DNA of 37,911 nucleotides from Pedobacter agri PB92 (GTDB lineage Bacteria; Bacteroidota; Bacteroidia; Sphingobacteriales; Sphingobacteriaceae): NCBI RefSeq assembly GCF_000258495.1, contig NZ_AJLG01000025.1, positions 1 to 37,911 of the forward strand, read 5' to 3'. Shown piece by piece: positions 14,463 to 22,818 of this stretch (position 1 is its first letter; each line of letters starts with the position of its first letter). The notes under the pieces were generated by a model. It saw only the letters and a program-made list of their open reading frames with translations, ran no database searches and was not told where the DNA came from. The position numbers and the translations under genes were made by a program.

Positions 14463-15674
14463 ATGGACGAAATTAAACGTGAATGTACCAGAAGAAGATT
14501 TTTGGTAACAATGTCAGCGGCAAGTGCTGCACTTATTGTTGATCCTTTTTCATCTTGGGCTTGGTTGAGCGATGACGAAAAAAAAGTGGCTAAAACTTTT
14601 GGAATAGATACACATAATCATATCGATGTTCCATTGCTCTCCTCAGAATTACCGGGACCAGAAATTGATCTGATTGGGCAAATGAAAAATTCCGGCTTAT
14701 CCGCCATTGTGATGACATTTGCCGTAGACTATCAGAAATTAACGGAACAAGGACAAGCTTATGACCGATTTTTAAATGGACTTACAGCAATGGACTCGGC
14801 TCTTGAGCACAATAAAATGAAACGTTCTCTTAATTTATCAGATTTAAAAAGTGCACACCAAAAGAAAACACCAACTGTAATTCAATCAGTGGAAGGTGCA
14901 CACTTTTTAGAAGGAAAAATTGATAGACTTAAAGTTGCTTATGACCGAGGATTAAGACATTTAACATTACTACACGACAATGACGCCTCTGTTCCTTTGG
15001 GAGACATTTTTACCAATTCACCTAAATGGGGCGGACTGACTGCATTCGGAGCACAAGTGATTAAAGAATGTGAACGACTTGGAATTTTGGTTGACCTTTC
15101 ACACTGCGACAACAATACCATTAACGGTGCTTTAAAAGTTATGACAAAGCCGTTCATCATCTCTCATACAGGCTTAAATACGCGTTTGGGCGATAAGGAG
15201 TTTATGGCAAAAATGATGAAACCGAGATTAATCAGTAAAGACCAAGCCAAGATAGTTGCAGATGCAGGCGGCGTAATCGGTATTTGGACTCATCTTGCAG
15301 ATACACCAACTGCTTTTGCAGATAACATAAAAGCGATGGTAGATATTGTGGGAATTGACCATGTTGCTATTGGAACAGATACCAAAATGACACCCGCTTA
15401 TCGTTCACCAAACGATAAATGGGAACAACCTAAAGAAAGACCAGGGCAGAACAAAGATGACAACAATTTCAACAAAGATGATAAACCAAAAGGCAATGAA
15501 AATAAAAAACAATGTGGCGATACAACCAATAACGTTTGGGGAGGAGAAAAACAATGTTTTTATTTCACAGTTGTAGAAGCCTTGTTGAAAGCAGGCTACA
15601 CTGAAAAAGAAATTGGAAAAATTGGTGGTGGAAACTATTTGCGAATTTTTGACGAGGTAACAAAAGGATATTGA
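14463..15674 (+). CDS. M19 membrane dipeptidase family, Tat-exported
   Basis: Protein of 403 residues. The N terminus RECTRRRFLVTMSAASAAL is a twin-arginine export signal. Zinc-ligand motifs of M19/renal dipeptidase are present: DTHNHID (His51, His53), SVEGAHFL (Glu144), DLSHCD (His214), ISHTGLN (His235) and GTD near residue 307. An unusual hydrophilic insertion rich in Asn, Lys and Asp (about residues 320-357) lies between GTD and the C-terminal helix. It should cleave dipeptides in the periplasm. The flanking cores GTTAGTG and CACTAAT suggest a decayed cassette. Confidence 0.88.
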   Translation: MDEIKRECTRRRFLVTMSAASAALIVDPFSSWAWLSDDEKKVAKTFGIDTHNHIDVPLLSSELPGPEIDLIGQMKNSGLSAIVMTFAVDYQKLTEQGQAYDRFLNGLTAMDSALEHNKMKRSLNLSDLKSAHQKKTPTVIQSVEGAHFLEGKIDRLKVAYDRGLRHLTLLHDNDASVPLGDIFTNSPKWGGLTAFGAQVIKECERLGILVDLSHCDNNTINGALKVMTKPFIISHTGLNTRLGDKEFMAKMMKPRLISKDQAKIVADAGGVIGIWTHLADTPTAFADNIKAMVDIVGIDHVAIGTDTKMTPAYRSPNDKWEQPKERPGQNKDDNNFNKDDKPKGNENKKQCGDTTNNVWGGEKQCFYFTVVEALLKAGYTEKEIGKIGGGNYLRIFDEVTKGY

Positions 15675-15686
15675 GAAAACCAGTAC

Positions 15687-15775
15687 CACTAATAAGGCTT
15701 TGGCAATAGCGGGCGGAAAGCCTAAAATTAACGCTTTATACTTCGATTAATCTGCAACTTTATAAATAGCAAGCT
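15687..15775 (+). repeat. Decayed attC-like half site
   Basis: CACTAATAAGGCTTTGGCAA followed by TAGCGGGCGGAAAGCC and a TATACTTCGATTAATC stretch follows the left half of sites 1 and 4, including the CTAA(C/T)AAGG start, TGGCAATAG and a TACTTCG loop. The right half and the CGTTAG end are missing. It lies between the dipeptidase and AlkD-like genes. Confidence 0.5.
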
Positions 15776-15779
15776 AATA

Positions 15780-16421
15780 ATGAAACTATCAACCAAAGCT
15801 GAAAAAATATTCGCCCAAATTAGTGGGATGAATACCAAACTTGGGGATTTGCGAACCATTGCAAAAGACATTAAACAAGATCATGGGCTGGCAATGGAAC
15901 TTTGGGCAACAGGCGTTTTCTTTGCCAGACAATTGGCAATCCTCATCATGGACAAAAGACAACTTTCGGAGCAGGCGATTGACGATTTAATTAATGACAT
16001 CAATCAACACGAAAACAATGAAAAACTGCAACTTATAGATTGGCTAATGGCAAACCAATTGATGAAAGACAAAAGAACGATTGCTTTTTTAACAAGTTGG
16101 GAAAATAATCCTTCTTCACTAAAAAGAAGGGTTTACTGGTATTATCAGGCTCGTTTGCGTTGGATGGGAAAAATACAACCAGATAGTGAACAATTGCTTT
16201 TTAAAATTGAAAAGAAAATTGAGAACGAAGAACCAGAAGTGCAATGGGCAATGAATTTCACAGCAGGTTGGATTGGCGTTTATGAAAAAAAATGTCAAGA
16301 TCGTTGTGTTGCACTGGGAGAAAAAACAGGGCTTTACAAAGAACAAATGGTTTCAAAAGGTTGTACACCGGATTATCTACCGGAATTCATTGCCATAGAG
16401 CGCAAAAAAAGAAAATTGTAA
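15780..16421 (+). CDS. DNA alkylation repair protein, AlkD-like (HEAT-like repeats)
   Basis: Protein of 213 residues composed of paired helices with the AlkD/AlkC-type pattern: GDLRTIAKDIKQDHGLAMELWATG, FFARQLAILIMDKRQL, DWLMANQLMKDK and EVQWAMNFTAGWIGVY. AlkD-family enzymes remove bulky or cationic alkyl bases without base flipping. Length is typical. The start ATG at 15780 follows a decayed recombination site by only a few bases, and another lies after the stop, so this was probably once a cassette. A DNA-repair role is family-based. Confidence 0.82.
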   Translation: MKLSTKAEKIFAQISGMNTKLGDLRTIAKDIKQDHGLAMELWATGVFFARQLAILIMDKRQLSEQAIDDLINDINQHENNEKLQLIDWLMANQLMKDKRTIAFLTSWENNPSSLKRRVYWYYQARLRWMGKIQPDSEQLLFKIEKKIENEEPEVQWAMNFTAGWIGVYEKKCQDRCVALGEKTGLYKEQMVSKGCTPDYLPEFIAIERKKRKL

Positions 16422-16457
16422 AGTTGAGCAGAAAACCTACAATTAAAATGGCAACTG

Positions 16458-16587
16458 CTAATGAGGGTTTTGAAAGCTGTCGGGTTTAGTGCCAAATTCA
16501 TAAACAGTTTTTCAATTCAACTTTCAACAAACTCAACATTTATACTTGAATTAAAATTTGTATTTTAGTTAAGGTTTCGTTGTAACT
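16458..16587 (+). repeat. Decayed attC-like site
   Basis: CTAATGAGGGTTTTGAAAGC and CAGTTTTTCAATTCAACTTT align with the left half and central hairpin of site 2 (CTAACAAGGGTTTTGC, AGTTTTTCAATTGAAC), then ACATTTATACTTGAATT and AAGGTTTCGTTGTAAC take the place of the right half. All core motifs are eroded, consistent with an old inactive site. About 130 bp, the same length as intact sites. Confidence 0.55.
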
Positions 16588-16654
16588 CCCCTCTTTGTCA
16601 AGCAGTTTCCGACCAGCACAACCTTACAATACGTTTAATCAAAACTCGAAAGCT

Positions 16655-17539
16655 ATGAAATCCAAGATCATCATCGTGTTATTTTTGGTATTGACTAATT
16701 TAACTTTTGCCCAAACCTATGATGGCCTTCAAAAGCTGGGCAACATTAGCCAAAATGTTTACTTTAGCGAGAACGCAAAAGAAAGGGCTGTAAAAATATC
16801 AACTGACGTAGCTAAAGCTGAAACCTACTTTCAAAAACAATTCAATGTAAAACCAAGCTATACCTTATTGGTTTTATCTCCTACTGATTGGAAAAAATAT
16901 GCCCATCCACAAGCTATTTATGGCATTCCACATTATTTACCAGATGGAAGATTGGTGGTCGCATCAGAAAATAATGATTTTTGGAAACGAAATGCAGCTC
17001 CTGTCGACAAATTACCTCAAGAACTTGCCGAGAAAATGAAAGCAACTTATACCGACAAGAATGGTGAAATAAATTTAACCAATGCCTTCGATTTATTAGC
17101 GATACACGAATTGGGACATGCATTTCAGAGTGCAGCCAAAATGCTTGGTCAGCGAAATTGGCTAAACGAATTGTTGTGCAACATATTATTACACACTTAT
17201 CTGGCTGATAACGACCCTAAACAACTGCCCTACATCACTGTGTTTACCAAAACGGCAGTTTCTTCCTTCCCTACTCAACGATTAAAATTTACAAAACTGG
17301 AAGATTTTGAAGCCAATTATAATGAAATAGCTAAAAATTTTCCCGACAATTATGGCTGGTATCAATGTCGTTTCCATGTTATGGCAGGCGATATCTACGA
17401 TGCAGGCGGAGCATCTTCAATGAAAAAAATATGGAGCATGCTGTTATCGCAAAAACAAAAACTAAATGATGAAGAGCTGTTAAAACTATTGAATACCGAT
17501 GCTGCTTTACAAAAAGCAATTGCGAACTGGAATCAGTAG
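16655..17539 (+). CDS. Secreted gluzincin-type metallopeptidase
   Basis: Protein of 294 residues with signal peptide MKSKIIIVLFLVLTNLTFA-Q; the in-frame start at 16595 is rejected because it would bury this signal. HELGH at residues 151-155 supplies two zinc His and the catalytic Glu, and Glu172 in NWLNELLCN is well placed as the third ligand (gluzincin arrangement). No match to a named peptidase family comes to mind beyond the general peptidase-MA-like plan. It starts about 70 bp after the last decayed recombination site. Confidence 0.8.
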   Translation: MKSKIIIVLFLVLTNLTFAQTYDGLQKLGNISQNVYFSENAKERAVKISTDVAKAETYFQKQFNVKPSYTLLVLSPTDWKKYAHPQAIYGIPHYLPDGRLVVASENNDFWKRNAAPVDKLPQELAEKMKATYTDKNGEINLTNAFDLLAIHELGHAFQSAAKMLGQRNWLNELLCNILLHTYLADNDPKQLPYITVFTKTAVSSFPTQRLKFTKLEDFEANYNEIAKNFPDNYGWYQCRFHVMAGDIYDAGGASSMKKIWSMLLSQKQKLNDEELLKLLNTDAALQKAIANWNQ

Positions 17540-17577
17540 TTTGATGTATGCCTAACCCTAAAATAAAATATTAAACA

Positions 17578-17901
17578 ATGGCTTCCGACCAAAGTTTTGT
17601 AGATTTTGTTGTAGAACAAATCCAGAATGTGGGAAAAATAACCGCTAAGAAAATGTTTGGCGAGTATGGAATTTATGCTGACGAAATATTGTTCGCCTTG
17701 GTGTGCGAAAACAAGTTATTTGTTAAACCAACTATTTCCGGCAGAGCATTTATTGGGGAAGTTGTTGAAGCATCACCCTACGAAGGTGCAAAGCCAAACT
17801 TCTTGATTGAAGAAAAAATAGAAGACAGTGATTGGTTGAGTGAGTTAATTAAAATTTCCCTTACAGAATTGCCACCAACAAAGGCCAGGAAGAAAAAATA
17901 G
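17578..17901 (+). CDS. TfoX/Sxy N-terminal domain protein
   Basis: Protein of 107 residues consisting only of the TfoX N-terminal domain: FVDFVVEQIQNVGKITAKKMFGEYGIYADEILFALVCENKLFVKP with the KKMFGEYG signature near residues 24-31, and a basic tail KARKKK. In gamma-proteobacteria TfoX controls competence; single-domain homologues like this are widespread and of unknown role. It lies 38 bp after the metallopeptidase gene, so the two may be co-transcribed. Confidence 0.85.
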   Translation: MASDQSFVDFVVEQIQNVGKITAKKMFGEYGIYADEILFALVCENKLFVKPTISGRAFIGEVVEASPYEGAKPNFLIEEKIEDSDWLSELIKISLTELPPTKARKKK

Positions 17902-18025
17902 ACCAATTTCCCATTCTAACCTGTATACAAAAAAACACTATTAAAACGCAATGATAGCCACTAAAACAGCAGGCAGTCCGTTTTAACCAGGTTACAGGCT
18001 ACAACCCCAATCTTTCCTCCAAGGT

Positions 18026-18103
18026 AATTGCGAATAACAATCAAAATCCGACGAATTATTAGCAAAGCCCGGCGAATTGTAATCAGAGATTTTATTCGTA
18101 ATT
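18026..18103. repeat. Palindromic repeat, 78 bp
   Basis: AATTGCGAATAA (18026-18037) and TTATTCGTAATT (18092-18103) are inverted copies with one mismatch. The interior has two CGAATT blocks and GCAAAGCCCGGCGAATTG, which faintly recalls the GCAAAGCCCCGAAACG end of the attC-like sites. It lies in the 286-base gap between the TfoX-like gene and a broken lipoprotein gene. Confidence 0.4.
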
Positions 18104-18187
18104 CTTATTCTATTTTTATGATGATGTTTAGTTGGTAAAAGGTTCAAACCTAATCAAAAACTTTACTGATAATCATTTTAGAAAGAT

Positions 18188-18492
18188 ATGAAAACGAAAA
18201 ATATCATCCCTATCATACTGGTTTTTGTTTGCCTGCAAAGTTGTGGGCAAAACAGGGTCGAGAAAATTGATCTACAGCCAAAAAATATTTACCAGGTAAC
18301 TAAAGTGGACATTAATGAAACCATAAAAAAAATATGGTTTAAAAGGGAAACTAAAATCGGTATCGCAAAAAACCTTTTATCTGCCAAAAGATGCTGTTAT
18401 TGATATTAGTAAATATGAAGCGTTTGATAGATATAATTGTAGATTCAAAGGAAGGCACAATGGTTAAATCGATGACGTTTACATATTATTAA
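18188..18492 (+). pseudogene. Frameshifted small lipoprotein gene
   Basis: The open frame gives a 71-residue lipoprotein start (VCLQSCGQN lipobox, Cys19) that ends abruptly at 18403. Other frames continue plausibly: FYLPKDAVIDISKYEAFDRY from about 18370, then IIVDSKEGTMVKSMTFTYY to a stop at 18490-18492. Two frame changes are needed to join the three pieces, so the gene is probably inactive unless the sequence contains errors. Family unknown. It precedes another lipoprotein gene by 19 bp. Confidence 0.55.
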
Positions 18493-18511
18493 TTTTTAGA
18501 TTGTTAACGAT

Positions 18512-19072
18512 ATGAAATTAGGGTATAGACTTCTCATTTTAGTGATTACGCTCGCTGCACTTGGCTGTAACAATGCTAACGATGATAAGCAAAAGGAACT
18601 AGAACTAAAAGAAAAAGAATTGGCGTTGAAAGAAAAGGATCTTGAATTAAAAATAGCTGAATCGAACCAGAAAAAAATTCCGCTAAAAGATGCCGTAAAA
18701 CTTGCAGAAGCACAATTTGCGAAGTATTTACCAACTATGCTAAATGCGCACAATGCCTATTTGGATAGTCAGGACACCTTTACTGGAGATTTTACCGGAG
18801 ATGGCTTGGAGGATATCGCCATTTATTTTTCTCTTGCGCCAAACGAAGGTGGAAATACCATCGTTGCCCAAGGTTTAACACTTTACAAAAATACCGGAAC
18901 AGCCGTTAAAGTAATTGCCGGATATGAACCCGACTATATGTTTAGCTTCCTTAAAATAAATAAAGGCAAAATCTACGTCAAAAAACTAGCCTATGCAGAA
19001 ACTGATGGCAGATGTTGCCCATCTATAAAAACTACACATGCACTTACCATTGCCGGAAGCAAGGTTTATTAA
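18512..19072 (+). CDS. Lipoprotein with coiled coil and FG-GAP-like motif
   Basis: Protein of 186 residues with lipobox LAALGC (Cys19). Residues 27-50 are a short heptad-like coiled coil of KELELKEKELALKEKDLELK type. The C-terminal domain contains FTGDFTGDGLEDIAIYF, a calcium-binding DxTGDG loop as in FG-GAP/VCBS repeats, and a Cys pair in GRCCPS. Probably a periplasm-facing envelope protein; function unknown. Confidence 0.78.
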   Translation: MKLGYRLLILVITLAALGCNNANDDKQKELELKEKELALKEKDLELKIAESNQKKIPLKDAVKLAEAQFAKYLPTMLNAHNAYLDSQDTFTGDFTGDGLEDIAIYFSLAPNEGGNTIVAQGLTLYKNTGTAVKVIAGYEPDYMFSFLKINKGKIYVKKLAYAETDGRCCPSIKTTHALTIAGSKVY

Positions 19073-19114
19073 AACTTCATAAAATCCAAAGAAATTAAAC
19101 CTCCACCTCATAAA

Positions 19115-20219
19115 ATGAAAAAAATGTATCTCTTCATATTTATTCTTATCATCATCTATTTTAGTGATAGATAGGTGCACGGTAATCAATCTATCCCCTA
19201 AATTGCTCTTTACTAACTACAAAAAGTTTCCCGAATTAAACGATGGATTAAAATCAGACAAATATGCAATGTACAGAGCTACAGAAACAGCCAATGTTAA
19301 CATACGCTACTTTCCGCAAAACAATTTCTTTCTCTTAAGCAACTTCCAAACCAATGGATACTTTCATATCATTAAAATAGATCCCAATGGAGAAAACGTA
19401 TTTGAACTTAAATTTGAGGGAAAAGATGCCTTTAAATTTGTAGAATCTATTAATTGTTTTGTTATCGGCGCTGATGGTATTTATGATTTTTCTGCTGTTA
19501 AGCCACTTTCCTTGCCTTTTAACGAAGTGCTTAATCGCGATAAAAACCTAGCGCCAAAAGAGTGGGAACAAATATTCGAACAGAAGTATTCAACTGCCGA
19601 CATTGTGCTTTACGGTTGGCATACCGATTTGGAAAACGCACAGTGCGTGTACTTCCGCAACGATGGCAAATGGACAAAACTTTATACTTTTTTAAACGCT
19701 GGCCCTATGTATGTTTATGCAGAAGGTTCGAAAATAGAGTGTAAAATAAAAGGCAGAAAAATTCCTCATAAATGGCACGAAGAGCATTTTCTCAAAGACC
19801 CAGCAAGGGCAACTTATTCTAATGAACTTCGTCATACCGACGATTACATTACGCCGTACAATTCAGACTTTTCTTTTTTTCCAGACCAAGCACTAAAATA
19901 TGAAGCTTTTGGAGCATTAAAAACCCTGGCTTTTTCTAAGGAAACCTATACTACCGAAGGATATTATAATCCAGGTATTCCTAATACCTTTTACGGCACT
20001 GCTTATTACGAATTAAATGTACACAATGAAGTATTTAATTTTAAAACCGTTGGGTATAAGCACAATGGCATAGGCGCAATTACGCAAAGCGATATTTACC
20101 TTTTTGGCTTGCCTCTAAATTTTGCCAATAAAAGTGATGTTGGTTTTCTAGCCTACGATTATAGCACCAATTTTCATGAAAATGGTAAAAAGGGTATTTA
20201 TGTGATCAGGAAAAAATAG
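19115..20219 (+). CDS. Secreted DKNYY-type hypothetical protein, N-terminal frameshift
   Basis: The main frame runs from a GTG at 19164 (351 residues) and contains repeated short patterns (DAFKFVESINCFVIGADGIYDF, YRATETANVNIRYFPQNN). Its own start lacks a signal, but ATG 19115 opens MKKMYLFIFILIIIYF in another frame, which stops at 19172-19174. A tandem GATAGATAG sits at the junction; removing one GATA joins the two frames as IIYFSDRCTVINL. So the gene probably encodes an exported protein and is frameshifted here by a four-base duplication. Function unknown. Confidence 0.6.
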
Positions 20220-20451
20220 CGCTTATGATGCAACGATTGCACAGGAGACAATTTATTTCTCAAAATATAAGCATCCGCCAGATTTTAGATAAGTTCGAAG
20301 ATGTTTAGAAAGCTATTTTAACACGGCAGATTTGGTTTGTAAAGATTTGCCGATAGAACATTTTATCATATACTACTTGAATCTTGATCAAGTATCTGGG
20401 AAGTTTACTCAAGTAATTAGTCAGACAATCAACTTAGCCTAAAAGATAGGC
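20220..20451. other. Intergenic region between convergent genes
   Basis: No gene seen. A 10-base palindrome CTTGATCAAG occurs near 20384 and a weak hairpin GCCTA-AAAGA-TAGGC near 20437, next to the 3' end of the minus-strand HxlR gene, may be its terminator. Confidence 0.35.
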
Positions 20452-20844
20452 TTATCGCCCGATAACCTCATCTTCTAAACCATCAGTTATCGATTGTGCA
20501 TTTAAAATTAACTTTCTCAATCGCTCTTCGTTTTCGTTGCCCCAATTCCCCAATACAGCGATTACAGGAATCACCGTTTGTCCGAACGCTGTTAAGCTGT
20601 ACTCTACTTTTGGAGGTACAACAGGATAAATCTTCTTGGCAACCAAATCATGTTCCTCCAATTCTTTGAGCTGAATATTTAAAACCCTGCGGGAAGCATC
20701 TGGAATTTTCCTTTGCAGTTCGCTAGGTCTTTGATGGCCTTGACTTATAAACCATAACAAGCGAATTTTCCATTTGCCGTAAAGCACCTCTCCTATCAGA
20801 TCGAGTCCACAATTTAAGTTTAATGGAATTTTTCTATCCTTCAT
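20452..20844 (-). CDS. HxlR family transcriptional regulator
   Basis: Protein of 130 residues from ATG 20844 (MKDRKIPLN); upstream codons to 20904 are unlikely. The winged helix-turn-helix shows GKWKIRLLWFI, RPSELQRKIPDASRRVLNIQLKELEEHDLV and VPPKVEYSLTAFGQTV, the HxlR signature. HxlR proteins commonly sense electrophiles or redox state and repress a divergent oxidoreductase gene. Here the divergent neighbour at 20969 is an SDR, 124 bp away, which fits. Confidence 0.9.
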   Translation of the reverse strand: MKDRKIPLNLNCGLDLIGEVLYGKWKIRLLWFISQGHQRPSELQRKIPDASRRVLNIQLKELEEHDLVAKKIYPVVPPKVEYSLTAFGQTVIPVIAVLGNWGNENEERLRKLILNAQSITDGLEDEVIGR

Positions 20845-20968
20845 AATCAAAAGTACACCTATGTTCCAAATTGTACAATAGGGGAAAAATTTATCCCTAT
20901 GCAATTCGGTTTTCCGTACTTGCGCAAACCCGTTATATGCTTCAATTTTGTACTAAACAACGATAGAT

Positions 20969-21763
20969 ATGGAACAGCAATTTAATTTTAATAATGAGTT
21001 ATCTGGAAAAATAGCTTTAATAACCGGTGGCACTAAAGGTGCTGGAAAAGCCATTGCCGAACGACTTCAGAAAGCAGGAGCAACGGTGATCACCACTGCC
21101 AGAAATGCGCCGGAGGTAGCAACTGCGGGCCAGCACTTTGCCATTGCAGATTTAAGCAAGGCAGAAGATGCACAAAAATTGGTTAGTGAGGTACTTTCGA
21201 CATATGGAAGGCTGGATATTTTAATAAACAATCTTGGTTCTTCAGTAACTCCTGCGGGTGGTTTCGCTGCATTAACGGATGATGACTGGGTATCAACCCT
21301 ACAGGCAAATTTGCTTGCTCCTGTAAGATTGGACAGAGGATTTTTACCGCAAATGATTGAACGGAAAAGTGGCGTGATCATCCACATTGCCTCTATTCAA
21401 GGTAAATTACCGCTATACGATTCTACATTGCCTTATGCAGCTTCAAAAGCAGCATTGATAAATTATAGTAAAAGCCTATCAAATGAAGTAACGCCGAAAG
21501 GAATTCGCATACTCACTGTTTCGCCGGGATGGATCAATACGACAGCATCAAAAGCATGGCTGGGCGAGCTTGCAAGAAACGGAAACAGTAGCGTAGAAGA
21601 AGCGCAACAAGGTGTAATGGATGCCTTGGGCGGAATACCTTTTGGCAGACCGGCAGAACCGGCAGAAGTAGCGGAATTAGTTGGCTTTTTGGTTTCGCCC
21701 AGGGCAAATTATTTAACAGGAACAAATTTTGTAATCGACGGTGGCACAGTGCCAACAATTTAA
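20969..21763 (+). CDS. SDR family oxidoreductase
   Basis: Protein of 264 residues, classical short-chain dehydrogenase. TGGTKGAGKA (19-28) is the nucleotide-binding motif, INNLG (86-90) the structural motif, and Ser142, Tyr156 and Lys160 (YAASK) the catalytic residues. VSPGWINT and the C-terminal DGGTVPTI match classical SDRs. Substrate unknown. It is divergent from an HxlR gene and is followed after 11 bp by an NTF2-like gene, a likely operon. Confidence 0.92.
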   Translation: MEQQFNFNNELSGKIALITGGTKGAGKAIAERLQKAGATVITTARNAPEVATAGQHFAIADLSKAEDAQKLVSEVLSTYGRLDILINNLGSSVTPAGGFAALTDDDWVSTLQANLLAPVRLDRGFLPQMIERKSGVIIHIASIQGKLPLYDSTLPYAASKAALINYSKSLSNEVTPKGIRILTVSPGWINTTASKAWLGELARNGNSSVEEAQQGVMDALGGIPFGRPAEPAEVAELVGFLVSPRANYLTGTNFVIDGGTVPTI

Positions 21764-21774
21764 TCAAACTAAAA

Positions 21775-22092
21775 ATGAACTTACCAAAAGTAATCGCACA
21801 TTTAACACAAGCGCAAAACAATTTCGACAGCCATGCATACGCCAATTGTTTTGCAGAAACAGCCGTAGTTTTTGATGAAGGAAAAACACATCAAGGAAAA
21901 ACAGCAATTGAACAATGGATTAAAAAAGCTAACGAGGAATATCAGACGGTAATGGAACCAATTGAATATTTACCGGCAGAAGAAATTTTGAAAGCGGAAG
22001 TTTCGGGGAATTTTCCTGGAAGCCCGATTGTTTTAGCTTATCATCTCATAATAAAAGAGGATTTGATACAATCTTTAAAAATTACCGGATAA
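21775..22092 (+). CDS. NTF2-like / SnoaL-like protein
   Basis: Protein of 105 residues with the SnoaL-like start: HLTQAQNNFDSHAYANCFAETAVVFDEGKTHQGKTAIEQWIKKA, a pattern typical of small cone-shaped NTF2-fold proteins. Such proteins often act with or near oxidoreductases as isomerases or binding proteins. It starts 11 bp after the SDR stop, so co-expression is probable. Function beyond the fold is unknown. Confidence 0.85.
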   Translation: MNLPKVIAHLTQAQNNFDSHAYANCFAETAVVFDEGKTHQGKTAIEQWIKKANEEYQTVMEPIEYLPAEEILKAEVSGNFPGSPIVLAYHLIIKEDLIQSLKITG

Positions 22093-22255
22093 TTAAAACT
22101 GATGTTGCAAGTCAAACTGAATAATGTAGAAAGGCATTGATTTACTGAGAATTAAGAACTCTAAAATTCAGGAAGTTTGACTATTTTCTGAAAAAATAGA
22201 GTAGGAAGACCAATTTGGGGTGAGGCTTCAAAATAGGAAACAGCTTAGCGCAAAC

Positions 22256-22297
22256 AAAACAGGATAGGATAGAAAAATTCAATCCTGTTTTTTTATT
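22256..22297 (+). terminator. Rho-independent terminator
   Basis: AAAACAGGAT (22256-22265) pairs with ATCCTGTTTT (22282-22291), loop about 16 bases, followed by T residues. It likely ends the SDR-NTF2 transcript. Confidence 0.75.
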
Positions 22298-22360
22298 ACA
22301 TTTTTTTTAATTTAGAGAAGACAGGATGATATTTTAACTAATGTTTATTACCATACAACA

Positions 22361-22789
22361 ATGAAAACGGTAGCACAAAAAATGGGAATAAAGGAAAATT
22401 CAAAAACGTTTTTTATGAATGCGCCTAAAGAAGCAATAGAATCAATTGTTCTTCCTGATATAATATTGACCAAAACCTTAACCGGCGAGTTTGATTATAT
22501 TCATTTATTTGTAACGCAAAGCGATGAACAGCTAGCTGTTTTCCCAAAGTTAAAAGCGCACCTGAAACTAGATGGCATGCTGTGGGTTTCGTGGCCCAAG
22601 GGCGGACAACTCAATACCGATTTATCCTTACCGAAAGTAATTAAAAATGGTTACGAGTTTGGATTGGTAGAAAGCACTTGTTTAAGTGTAAACAGTACCT
22701 GGTCTGCCATTAAATTCACTCATCCAAAAAAAGGTAAAATTTATAATAACAGTCATGCCGAACTAAAATCGCGGACTACAAATCGATAA
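22361..22789 (+). CDS. DUF3052 family protein
   Basis: Protein of 142 residues with the DUF3052 pattern: KMGIKENSKTFF, FDYIHLFVTQSDEQL, LDGMLWVSWPKGG and GLVESTCLSVNSTWSAIKF. The WPK and late W-KF motifs are characteristic. Members are small soluble proteins of unknown biochemical role. A VOC-family gene follows after about 29 bp, so they may be co-transcribed. Confidence 0.85.
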   Translation: MKTVAQKMGIKENSKTFFMNAPKEAIESIVLPDIILTKTLTGEFDYIHLFVTQSDEQLAVFPKLKAHLKLDGMLWVSWPKGGQLNTDLSLPKVIKNGYEFGLVESTCLSVNSTWSAIKFTHPKKGKIYNNSHAELKSRTTNR

Positions 22790-22818
22790 TTTTAAAAAAC
22801 AAAAAAACAAGTGATGTT

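Noticed and set aside
20881-20968. Possible attC right end (GCGCAAACCCGTTATATGC) upstream of the SDR gene
   Set aside because: Only the last few bases resemble a site; there is no left arm and no matching complement downstream.
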